A stretch of 64,000 nucleotides of DNA, taken from positions 4,509,001 through 4,573,000 of the forward strand of contig NZ_CP159289.1 of the NCBI RefSeq assembly GCF_040448675.1, written 5' to 3'. The notes beneath the pieces are model-generated. The model made no database searches. It was not told the DNA's origin and saw only the letters and a program-made list of their open reading frames with translations. Below are positions 54,766 to 62,189 of this stretch, one piece after another (within the stretch, counting starts at the first letter, position 1; each line of letters begins with the position of its first letter). This DNA comes from Dyadobacter sp. 676. GTDB taxonomy: Bacteria; Bacteroidota; Bacteroidia; Cytophagales; Spirosomataceae. The position numbers and the translations under genes were made by a program.

Positions 54766-55719
54766 TTAAAAATATCCGCCCTTCTTACGGTCTTCCATCG
54801 CCGCCTCCGTTTGCTGGTCGTCGATGCGGGTTTCGCCGCGTTCGCTGATCCTTGAAATGGTAATTTCGGCGATTACTTCGTCCAGGGTTACAGCCGTTGA
54901 TTCCACCGCTGCGGTACAGGTCATATCGCCCACGGTACGGAAACGTACCTGGCGGGTTACGATCTGGTCTTCCGGATCGGGCTCGATGACGGGCGTGTTA
55001 TTCAACAATTTGCCGTCGCGGAGGATCAACTCGCGCTCATGTGCGAAGTAAATCGAAGGCAATGGGATATTCTCTCTCTTCAGATACGCCCAAACATCCA
55101 GTTCGGTCCAGTTCGAGATCGGGAACACGCGCACGTTTTCGCCTTTCTGAATGCGGCCATTGAACAAATTCCAAAGCTCGGGGCGCTGACGTTTCGGATC
55201 CCATTGACCAAACTCGTCGCGGAACGAGAAAATACGCTCCTTTGCGCGGGCTTTTTCCTCGTCGCGGCGCGCGCCGCCGATACATGCGTCAAATTCAAAT
55301 TCTTCGATGGTATCCAGCAACGTGAAAGTCTGTAACCAGTTGCGGCTCGCATTCTTGCCGGTCTGCTCCTTCAACCCTTTCGCTTTGATGGTATCCTCCA
55401 CATAGCGAACGATCAGTTTCGCATTGAGTTTCTCGGCCAGCTCGTCGCGGTACTGGATCGCCTCGATAAAGTTGTGGCCGGTATCGACGTGCACCAGCGG
55501 GAATGGGATTTTGCCGGGTGCGAATGCTTTTTTTGCCAAATGAACCAATGTGATCGAATCCTTGCCTCCCGAAAACAACAGGGCAGGGCGCTCAAACTGG
55601 CCGGCTACTTCGCGCATAATGTAAATGGCCTCTGCTTCCAGCTGGTCCAGATAATCCGGAGCGCTGCGTTCACTCATCTCCCGTTGGATATCGGAGGCCT
55701 CGTTCACTGAAATTGACAT
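54766..55719 (-). CDS. cysD: sulfate adenylyltransferase catalytic subunit
   Basis: CysD adenylates sulfate with ATP to APS. The 317-residue protein has the PP-loop FSGGKDSI, VHVDTGHNF, and the CIGGARRDEEKARAKERIFSF region, with the RFRTVGDMTCTAAVES block near the end. It pairs with cysN downstream. The upstream gap to cysH holds an inverted repeat. Confidence 0.97.
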   Translation of the reverse strand: MSISVNEASDIQREMSERSAPDYLDQLEAEAIYIMREVAGQFERPALLFSGGKDSITLVHLAKKAFAPGKIPFPLVHVDTGHNFIEAIQYRDELAEKLNAKLIVRYVEDTIKAKGLKEQTGKNASRNWLQTFTLLDTIEEFEFDACIGGARRDEEKARAKERIFSFRDEFGQWDPKRQRPELWNLFNGRIQKGENVRVFPISNWTELDVWAYLKRENIPLPSIYFAHERELILRDGKLLNNTPVIEPDPEDQIVTRQVRFRTVGDMTCTAAVESTAVTLDEVIAEITISRISERGETRIDDQQTEAAMEDRKKGGYF

Positions 55720-55748
55720 ATTTTTGGTTAATTGATTAATGTTAAAGG

Positions 55749-55824
55749 GCTATAAGCTTTAGGCTATAAGCTGTAAGCTATTATGTTCTTTAAGCTTAAA
55801 GCCTAAAGCTTACAGCTTAAAGCT
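55749..55824. repeat. inverted AAGCTTTAGGC-type repeat, cysH-cysD gap
   Basis: Left units with GGCTATAAGCTTTAGGC face right units with GCCTAAAGCTTACAGC across AT-rich sequence. The right edge reaches the cysH stop. The same family lies at 58407-58566. Confidence 0.85.
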
Positions 55825-56524
55825 ACCTCGCATGCAACCCGCATTCCTTCTTCGACTCGTCTTCCCACCACCAGCGGCCGGCGCGGAAATCTTCTCCTTC
55901 CTGGATCGCGCGGGTACATGGCGCGCATCCGATGCTGACGAACCCTTTGTCGTGCAACGGGTTGTAGGGAATGCCGTTTGATTTTACATATTGTTTCACC
56001 TGTTCGAAAGTCCAGTCCAGGATCGGGTGGAACTTGAAAAGCTGATGGGCTTCGTCCCATTCGAGTCTCGGCATATCATGACGGTTCCCCGATTGTTCCG
56101 CCCGGATGCCCGTCACCCAGATTTTCGCACCTTTCAATGCGCGGTTGAGCGGCTCTACCTTGCGGATAAAGCAGCATTCCTTGCGGTTTTCAATGGATTC
56201 ATAGAAGCTTAATGGCCCCTTCGTGCTTACCAGGTTCTCTACCGCCTCGGTTTGCGGATAAAACACCTTTATTTTGGTGTCATAGCGGTTGTTGGTTTTT
56301 TGCAAAGTCATATAAGTCTCCGCGAAAAGCCTCCCTGTATCGAGCGTAAAGATGCTGATATTGATGTTATTCTTTAAAATGAGGTCGGTAATCACCTGGT
56401 CTTCATAACCCAGGCTGGTAGAAAAAACGACTTCACCGGGAAACAGATCCGCTAGTATCGCCAGCGATTCGGCTTCACTTTTGCCTTCGATGGCAGCGCT
56501 TAAAGATGCTAATGTTTCGTTCAT
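55823..56524 (-). CDS. cysH: phosphoadenylyl/adenylyl-sulfate reductase
   Basis: CysH reduces APS (or PAPS) to sulfite. The protein has the PP-loop-like SLGYEDQVITDLI, the Arg-rich FYPQTEAVENLV, paired cysteines CCFIRKVEPL and GCAPCTR, and the catalytic Cys in ECGLH at the C terminus. The two Cys pairs indicate a [4Fe-4S] cluster and so the APS-specific form; no cysC was seen, which agrees. The ATGA overlap with the restored PIN toxin frame couples the two. Its start is ATG 56524. Confidence 0.95.
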   Translation of the reverse strand: MNETLASLSAAIEGKSEAESLAILADLFPGEVVFSTSLGYEDQVITDLILKNNINISIFTLDTGRLFAETYMTLQKTNNRYDTKIKVFYPQTEAVENLVSTKGPLSFYESIENRKECCFIRKVEPLNRALKGAKIWVTGIRAEQSGNRHDMPRLEWDEAHQLFKFHPILDWTFEQVKQYVKSNGIPYNPLHDKGFVSIGCAPCTRAIQEGEDFRAGRWWWEDESKKECGLHAR

Positions 56525-56984
56525 GGTTGTTCTCCGGCTAATTGGATAGCCTCATTTAATATGCGGTCGCTGATCCGGAAATCAGTTGCCAGTATTTTTT
56601 CAAAAACCGCTTTGGCCGATGGTATCTTGTTTCCGTTCTGGCTTTTACAATCACACCGATCGTACCGGTCACTTTTATATTCATCTTTGCCGCTGTTTTA
56701 CGGGCTTTCAGATCGTCGAGGATCACCGTACATTCCCGCATTTCGAACGCAAGGGTCAGTGCAGATGCTTCACCCGGATCCAGTACTTCTTCAAACAGCG
56801 ATTGCAGGGTTTTGTTTTCAACTTCTTTGATTTCAATCCACTCGGGGAGCTCTCCGCCAAATTCTTCCGCTATTTCTTTTGTGACGAAAATTTGTTTGTA
56901 AATGCTTCTCAGAATTTCCAGCTCCTGAATTTTGGATAATAAAATCAGGCAGCTGGAATCTGCGATAACGAGCGCATCACGCAT
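56521..56984 (-). CDS. PIN-like DUF3368 toxin, frameshifted
   Basis: A predicted PIN-fold RNase toxin of the DUF3368 group. It starts at ATG 56984 (MRDALVIADSSCLILL; ATG 56996 is also in frame) and keeps DSS, DPGEASALTLA and ILDDLKARKTA, the acidic residues of the PIN site. The frame as given ends at 56556 with an odd tail. Adding one base after VKA joins it to a frame that reads NGNKIPSAKAVFEKILATDF, the family C terminus, and stops at 56521, inside the cysH start (ATGA). So either one base is missing or the toxin is disabled. The antitoxin UPF0175 gene overlaps its start. Confidence 0.82.
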
Positions 56985-57204
56985 TGGCGATATCACTTTT
57001 CAAACCCTCCACCGAATCACCGAAAAGCGAAAACCCAAATCTTCCCATAATTTCGACGAAAGCCCTTTTACTAATGCCGACAATTCCGGCCGCCTGACCA
57101 ATGCTCACCTTACCACGCTCATACAGCTGGCCTGCAAGAAGCATTTTGATTTCAAATTCTTCCGAATCCAGTGACTCCGGTAAGTTGATGGTCAAGGCTT
57201 TCAT
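56977..57204 (-). CDS. UPF0175 antitoxin
   Basis: A 75-residue UPF0175 protein with the usual form: LTINLPESL, a helix with FEIKMLLAGQLYERGKVSIGQAAGIVGIS, and RAFVEIMGRFGFS. Such proteins pair with DUF3368 PIN toxins, and the gene overlaps the toxin start by about eight bases. The small helix-turn-helix suggests that it also represses its promoter. It starts 12 bases after metZ, so the pair lies inside the sulfur operon. Confidence 0.88.
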   Translation of the reverse strand: MKALTINLPESLDSEEFEIKMLLAGQLYERGKVSIGQAAGIVGISKRAFVEIMGRFGFSLFGDSVEGLKSDIANA

Positions 57205-57216
57205 ATCTATATTATT

Positions 57217-58404
57217 TTACTCCAATATATCACTTTTCACCGACACCTCCACCGCATTCGTGAAATCGGCGATCAGGTCGTCGATGTCCTCCAAACCTAC
57301 CGAAATGCGGATCAAACCTTCGGTAATACCCAGTGCGGCTTTTTCCTCGGGCTTCAATTTGGCATGGGTAGTCGTGTTCGGGTTGGTAACGATGGTGCGC
57401 GTGTCGCCGAGGTTGGAAGATAGCGATGCGATCTCCAACGCGTCCATAAATGCAGCGACGCGTTCGAAACCGCCTTCCAGCTCGATGGTGACAATAGACC
57501 CGCCGGCGCTCATCTGCTGTTTCGCCAGGGCGTACTGCGGATGCGATTCCAGGAACGGGTATTTCACCGATTTTACGTCGGGGTGCTTGTCCAGCGCCGT
57601 GGCCAATGCCAATGCGTTGGAAGCATGTTTTTCCATTCTCAGATGCAATGTTTCAAGGCTTTTGCTCAACACCCAGGCATTGAACGGCGACATAGACGGG
57701 CCGGTCTGGCGACAGAAAAAGCGTAGCTCCTTGATATATTCTTTCTTACCTACAACCACACCGCCCAACACGCGGCCTTGCCCGTCCATAAACTTGGTTG
57801 CGGAATGCAGCACGAGGTCGGCGCCGAAATCGGCCGGGGTTTGCAATGCGGGTGAGGCGAAGCAGTTATCTACGTTGAAAATAATATTGTGTTTTTGGCA
57901 AATGCGGCCGATCATCGCGAGATCTACGAGGTCGAGTCCTGGGTTGGACGGCGTTTCGAGGTAGATCATGCGGGTATTGGGCTGTACGGCAGCTTCCCAT
58001 TCTGCTTCGCTGGCGTCCGCATCCAGGTACGTATAGGTAATGCCCCATTTTGGCAGTATCTGCGTAATGATCTGGTGCGCGGAGCCGAACAATGCACGGC
58101 AAGCCAGAATGTGGTCGCCGCTTTTGAGCAATGCAGCCATACTGGCGAACACCGCCGCCATACCGGTGGCGGTCGCGACACCGTCTTCCAGACCTTCCAG
58201 CATGCAAACCTTGTCCACAAACTCCTGCACGCTCGGGTTCGAGAACCGGCTGTAAATATTTCCTTGTTCGGTTTCCTCAAAAAGTGCCTTTCCCTGTTCG
58301 GCGCTCTCGAATGTAAAGCTGCTGGTCAGGAAAAGGGGAGTCGAATGCTCGCGATACTTCGTTTTGCTGGTCTGGGTGCGTATCGCTTTGGTTTGTTTTT
58401 TCAT
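57217..58404 (-). CDS. metZ: O-succinylhomoserine sulfhydrylase-like enzyme
   Basis: A 395-residue PLP enzyme of the Cys/Met metabolism family. It would condense O-succinylhomoserine or O-acetylhomoserine with sulfide to give homocysteine. Family blocks include YSRFSNPSVQEF, the GMAAVFASMAALLKSGDH region, YLETPSNPGLDLVDL and the PLP-lysine segment HSATKFMDGQGRVLGG. Cystathionine synthase or lyase cannot be excluded from sequence alone, but sulfide comes from the downstream genes, which favours direct sulfhydrylation. The start is ATG 58404. Confidence 0.88.
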   Translation of the reverse strand: MKKQTKAIRTQTSKTKYREHSTPLFLTSSFTFESAEQGKALFEETEQGNIYSRFSNPSVQEFVDKVCMLEGLEDGVATATGMAAVFASMAALLKSGDHILACRALFGSAHQIITQILPKWGITYTYLDADASEAEWEAAVQPNTRMIYLETPSNPGLDLVDLAMIGRICQKHNIIFNVDNCFASPALQTPADFGADLVLHSATKFMDGQGRVLGGVVVGKKEYIKELRFFCRQTGPSMSPFNAWVLSKSLETLHLRMEKHASNALALATALDKHPDVKSVKYPFLESHPQYALAKQQMSAGGSIVTIELEGGFERVAAFMDALEIASLSSNLGDTRTIVTNPNTTTHAKLKPEEKAALGITEGLIRISVGLEDIDDLIADFTNAVEVSVKSDILE

Positions 58405-58406
58405 AT

Positions 58407-58566
58407 GAAGCTTTAGGCCGTAAGCTTTAAGCTGTAAGCCTTTTGTGTAATGTATTGTAAATCAATTAATATCAATAAAATGGGTCATTAATGGGTCATT
58501 TCAATTCAGCTTATTGCCTATGGCTTAAAGCTTACAGCTTAAGGCTTAAAGCCTATCGCTTACAGC
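58407..58566. repeat. inverted AAGCTTTA-type repeat, tauE-metZ gap
   Basis: The left units with AAGCTTTAGGCCGTAAGC (58409-58440) face right units with GGCTTAAAGCTTACAGC (58522-58566). The right edge includes the tauE stop codon. Two perfect tandem copies of AATGGGTCATT lie between the arms at 58479-58500. Confidence 0.85.
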
Positions 58567-59738
58567 CCACTTAAAACCATATAAATAATCCGCACGCTTA
58601 CGATGATGACGATGGTTCCTACCAGGATCATCATGGTTTTGATCGGCAGGCGGCGGGATAGTGTGGCGGCGATGGGTGCGGAGACCATACCACCGAGGAT
58701 CAGGCCCAATACCACTTGCCAGTGCGAAAATCCGATTATGCTGATGAATGTGACCGAGCTTGCCAGCGATACGAAAAACTCCGCGAGGTTCACGGACCCG
58801 ATGGTGTACTTGGGATGCCTTCCACGCGCAATCAGCGTAGAAGTTACAATGGGCCCCCAGCCACCCCCACCGATGGAATCCAGCGTCCCACCCGCGATCG
58901 CCAGCCAGCCGATTTTCTTGATCGGCCTTTTTTCAACTCGTTTCTTTAACGCTTTCTGGATAATAAGGATTCCCAGGATCAGCGTATAAATTGCCACCAG
59001 CGGTTTAATGATGTAAATGTATTTTTCGAGGGACGATAGGGCATAGGCCCCCGTGATGGCCCCGAGTACGCCGGGAAAAAGGATCTTCTTGAATAATTTG
59101 CTGTTCACGTTCCCGAATTTCAGGTGCATATAACCCGAAACGCCGCTGGTGAAGATCTCCGAAGTGTGCACGCTGGCGCTCACGGCGGAAGGCGGTACGC
59201 CTACGGTGAGCAGGAAGGTGGAAGCGGTTACGCCGTAAGCCATACCCAATGCCCCGTCGATCATCTGGGCTACAAAACCACCGAGAACGTAGTAAAAAAA
59301 GCCTTCGCTCATTTCGAGCTCGTTCCAGAGAAGCGTAAGGCGGTCGTACGTGAAAAAGGTAAAAAGTAAATGCCCCAGGATCATTAATGCGATCGCGGAG
59401 AAGATGTTAACCGCTATTTCGGTGCGGCTTCTTTTGCGGACAGTAGCCGCCCAAAGCTTTTGCTGGATGGTCTCCCAGGTAAGCCGCGTTTTTGTATTAT
59501 TTCTGGAAACGGGGGCGCCCGGAGCATCTTCCCCGACCAACGCGGGGGCCGAACGGAAAATATCGTCCGATTCTTCCGGCAAATCGCGCAGAAAAACTAC
59601 CTTTCCCTGCCCGCGCGCAAGCGCAGCCAAACGCCGATCTTCCTCAGGATCACCACTCGCGATATAAGCCACTTGTAATGATTCCCAGTTCTTTTCGCTG
59701 CTTTCAGTTGAGGGTGTGAAATCCGCCGCTTCCTTCAA
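58560..59738 (-). CDS. TauE/SafE sulfite exporter family protein with N-terminal Rossmann-like tail
   Basis: A 392-residue protein. From about residue 110 it is a TauE/SafE-type (TSUP) permease with seven or eight hydrophobic segments, and with IDGALGMAYGVTASTFLLT and TLDSIGGGGWGPIVTS repeats characteristic of the family. It would export sulfite or a related anion. The first about 60 residues (LQVAYIASGDPEEDRRLAAL and so on) look like part of the NAD-binding region of precorrin-2 dehydrogenase, but too short to work alone. The start is a TTG at 59738, right after an in-frame stop, so the 5' end may be truncated. Confidence 0.82.
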   Translation of the reverse strand: MKEAADFTPSTESSEKNWESLQVAYIASGDPEEDRRLAALARGQGKVVFLRDLPEESDDIFRSAPALVGEDAPGAPVSRNNTKTRLTWETIQQKLWAATVRKRSRTEIAVNIFSAIALMILGHLLFTFFTYDRLTLLWNELEMSEGFFYYVLGGFVAQMIDGALGMAYGVTASTFLLTVGVPPSAVSASVHTSEIFTSGVSGYMHLKFGNVNSKLFKKILFPGVLGAITGAYALSSLEKYIYIIKPLVAIYTLILGILIIQKALKKRVEKRPIKKIGWLAIAGGTLDSIGGGGWGPIVTSTLIARGRHPKYTIGSVNLAEFFVSLASSVTFISIIGFSHWQVVLGLILGGMVSAPIAATLSRRLPIKTMMILVGTIVIIVSVRIIYMVLSGL

Positions 59739-59746
59739 AGTCTATG

Positions 59747-59806
59747 TAGTATACTATAATTATAGAGTAAACTTTCAAGAAAATAGCAAACAAACGTTTG
59801 CTATTT
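59747..59806. promoter_or_regulatory. cluster of palindromes before tauE
   Basis: Three perfect symmetric elements lie in the tauE promoter region: TAGTATACTA (59747-59756), CTATAATTATAG (59754-59765) and AAATAGCAAAC/GTTTGCTATTT (59781-59806, four-base loop). The last could also end the upstream minus-strand transcript, since the minus strand continues into a T-rich stretch. Confidence 0.55.
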
Positions 59807-59865
59807 CAGGACGGCAAATTTAAGATCAATTTATTAGTTTTCAAAGAATAAAAACGGAAGCCGCG

Positions 59866-62139
59866 TTAATAAACACGGACTTCCATCAGCGATACGGGTA
59901 CATGCGTATGGTTGTTTTGCAGCCTGATTTTCAACGAACGGGTCGTTACTGGTTTGCCGAACGTCAATGTTTGTTTGGTCAGGTGGTTGTCATTTATCGA
60001 TCCGATGACATTACCTGCATTGTCGAGCACTTCAACTTGCTGGGTGCAGAAGGGCATTACGGTTTCGGGGTGGACGTAAATGACGTTCTCCATCGGATGG
60101 TCGAAATCGGTATCGAATACGAAATCGATTTTAGTAATGCTCTGGTTATCGGCCCATTCCAGTTGCAGCTCGGCATTCCGGTCGTCGAAGTCGGCCACCC
60201 AGGCATTGGGGCCTGCGATGGGGCGGTGCCAGCCGTTCAGCAGGTTTTCCGTTCCGAAAACCCGGATAGGCTCGCTCAGTTGAAATGCAAGGTTCAATCC
60301 GGCAGGGCGGCGCTGCGGGCACCAGAACTCGAAGGTATCGACGCCGAGGTCTTCGGCAGGTTCCTGTTTGCCGTAATTGGAAACCGCAGGATTTGTGGCA
60401 TTGAAAACGCTCACCAGCCCGGTTACGCGCTGCTCGCTGTACTGGATTCTGACATCTTCATTTTTCAGGAAGCATACGAATGCATAGCATTCCTGGTCGA
60501 ACCGGCTGTCCCAATCCAGCACCAGTTCATGTTTGCCGGGAATCAGCCGGTAGCTGCGCGTTTCCAGCGTGATGTCGGGGGTATGGTTAAACGGCTTGCT
60601 GCTTTTACGCAATTCGACAATAAGTTCGGTGTCCTGTAATGCTTCGACCCAAACGGTCACCGAAGGCATTTTACCCCTAACCGGCAACATCTGCGCTACC
60701 GAATGCCCGATTGTTTGCCATTGATCGGAACCGGCGAGTCCTTTCAACTGCAATGTCGAGGAGGCCGTTACCTGCGCCTTATGCACCAGGTTATCCCGGT
60801 CTGAAATTGAAGTTTGCGGCAGATACTGCCCCGAGCGCCATAGTTCGAGCTGCAATTCCTTCAAATGCTTTTCACCGACTTCCCGCGGCGAGCAGTTATA
60901 TTTTTTCGCTACGGCCGCCGCAATCGCTACCGCCTGTCCGCCCGTAGCACTCGTAGCCATGACGCGCGTTGACGCGAATGCGACGTGCGTAGCGCTGATA
61001 ATGCGGCCCGCGATAAACAGGTTTTCGATGTTCTTGCTGTAAAAACAGCGGTAGGGAATGCTATAAACGCCCTTGCTGTGCCATTGGTTACAGCCGGCCT
61101 GATCGCTGTAAACGCCGTCGGCCGGGTGGAGATCGAGGCTCCAGCCGCCGAATGCGACGGTATCGTGGAATGCCTTCTGTTCGACGATGTCCTGTTGTTT
61201 GAGCAAATAATCCCCCTCAAACCGCCGGCTTTCCCGCTTGCCGGGAATCGTACCGACCCATTCCAGCGTCATATTTTCCGCTTCGGGAAATTCGCCGGAG
61301 TTCTTGATGTAATTCCACGCGCCGTACACCACTTTCCAGAGCTCCCATTTGATTTTTTCGGTATCATGCACGGTATCCAGCCGCCCGCCGTATTCCAGCC
61401 ACCACAACCGGCAGCCGAAGTCTTTGGGATTGAATGTCTTGTACCTCGGAATTTCGGTGATGTCCTGCAAGGCGAACGCCGGCGGAACAAACTTCACCGG
61501 GCGGCCTATATCTTTGGAATAGAAATACATCGAATGCCCCAAAAGCTCGCCATAGGCCTTATCGGGCGCAAATTTTTCGCCAAATTCCTCCATCGATTCC
61601 GCGCCCATCCGGAATGCCGCTCCCGCCAGAAACCCTACGATCCCATCGCCGGAAGCATCGCAAAACAGCGGCGCCGTCAGGGTATATTTAGTACTGTTCT
61701 GGCTGCAAAAGGCGTGCAATGCGTCGATCTTATCGCCGTTTTGTGCTTTATCGAGATCATAAACCGCCGTGTTGAGCAGCAATGTGATATTGGTTTCCTG
61801 TGTTACCTTTTCGAGCAAGACGGTGTCGAAAATCAGCGGATTGCCGTCGGGATTGCGGTAAGCGTTTTCCAGCATAATTTCGTCGATTACGCCGCCTTCG
61901 CGTGCCCAGCGGTTGTTGTTGCCCATATGCGAAGTAGCGCCCAGTATCCACAGCCTTACCTCGCTCGAACTATTACCGCCCAATACCGGGCGGTCCTGCA
62001 CCAGTATCACTTTCAATCCGGCCCTTGCCGCGGTGATGGCGCCGCAGGTGCCTGTCAGTCCGCCCCCGGTAATTACAAGGTCCGCTGCGAGCGCAACGGT
62101 TTTCGGTTCTCTTTTGTGTGTCGGTTCTCCGATTATCAT
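59866..62139 (-). CDS. FAD-dependent oxidoreductase with C-terminal beta domain
   Basis: A 757-residue protein. The N-terminal FAD-binding fold (LVITGGGLTGTCGAITAARA) continues with VILVQDRPVLGGNSSSEVRLW, the usual start of the FAD_oxidored family found in carbohydrate clusters. The C-terminal 280 residues form beta-rich domains with SKPFNHTPDITLETRSYRLI and DNHLTKQTLTF, like sugar-binding or jelly-roll modules. There is no signal peptide. The reaction is unknown. The GH2 gene precedes it by 50 bases on the same strand, so they are likely co-transcribed. Confidence 0.85.
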   Translation of the reverse strand: MIIGEPTHKREPKTVALAADLVITGGGLTGTCGAITAARAGLKVILVQDRPVLGGNSSSEVRLWILGATSHMGNNNRWAREGGVIDEIMLENAYRNPDGNPLIFDTVLLEKVTQETNITLLLNTAVYDLDKAQNGDKIDALHAFCSQNSTKYTLTAPLFCDASGDGIVGFLAGAAFRMGAESMEEFGEKFAPDKAYGELLGHSMYFYSKDIGRPVKFVPPAFALQDITEIPRYKTFNPKDFGCRLWWLEYGGRLDTVHDTEKIKWELWKVVYGAWNYIKNSGEFPEAENMTLEWVGTIPGKRESRRFEGDYLLKQQDIVEQKAFHDTVAFGGWSLDLHPADGVYSDQAGCNQWHSKGVYSIPYRCFYSKNIENLFIAGRIISATHVAFASTRVMATSATGGQAVAIAAAVAKKYNCSPREVGEKHLKELQLELWRSGQYLPQTSISDRDNLVHKAQVTASSTLQLKGLAGSDQWQTIGHSVAQMLPVRGKMPSVTVWVEALQDTELIVELRKSSKPFNHTPDITLETRSYRLIPGKHELVLDWDSRFDQECYAFVCFLKNEDVRIQYSEQRVTGLVSVFNATNPAVSNYGKQEPAEDLGVDTFEFWCPQRRPAGLNLAFQLSEPIRVFGTENLLNGWHRPIAGPNAWVADFDDRNAELQLEWADNQSITKIDFVFDTDFDHPMENVIYVHPETVMPFCTQQVEVLDNAGNVIGSINDNHLTKQTLTFGKPVTTRSLKIRLQNNHTHVPVSLMEVRVY

Positions 62140-62189
62140 TTTGTCAAATCTTTATATGTCATGGTTTGCATGGTCGTCGCCCGCAGATG

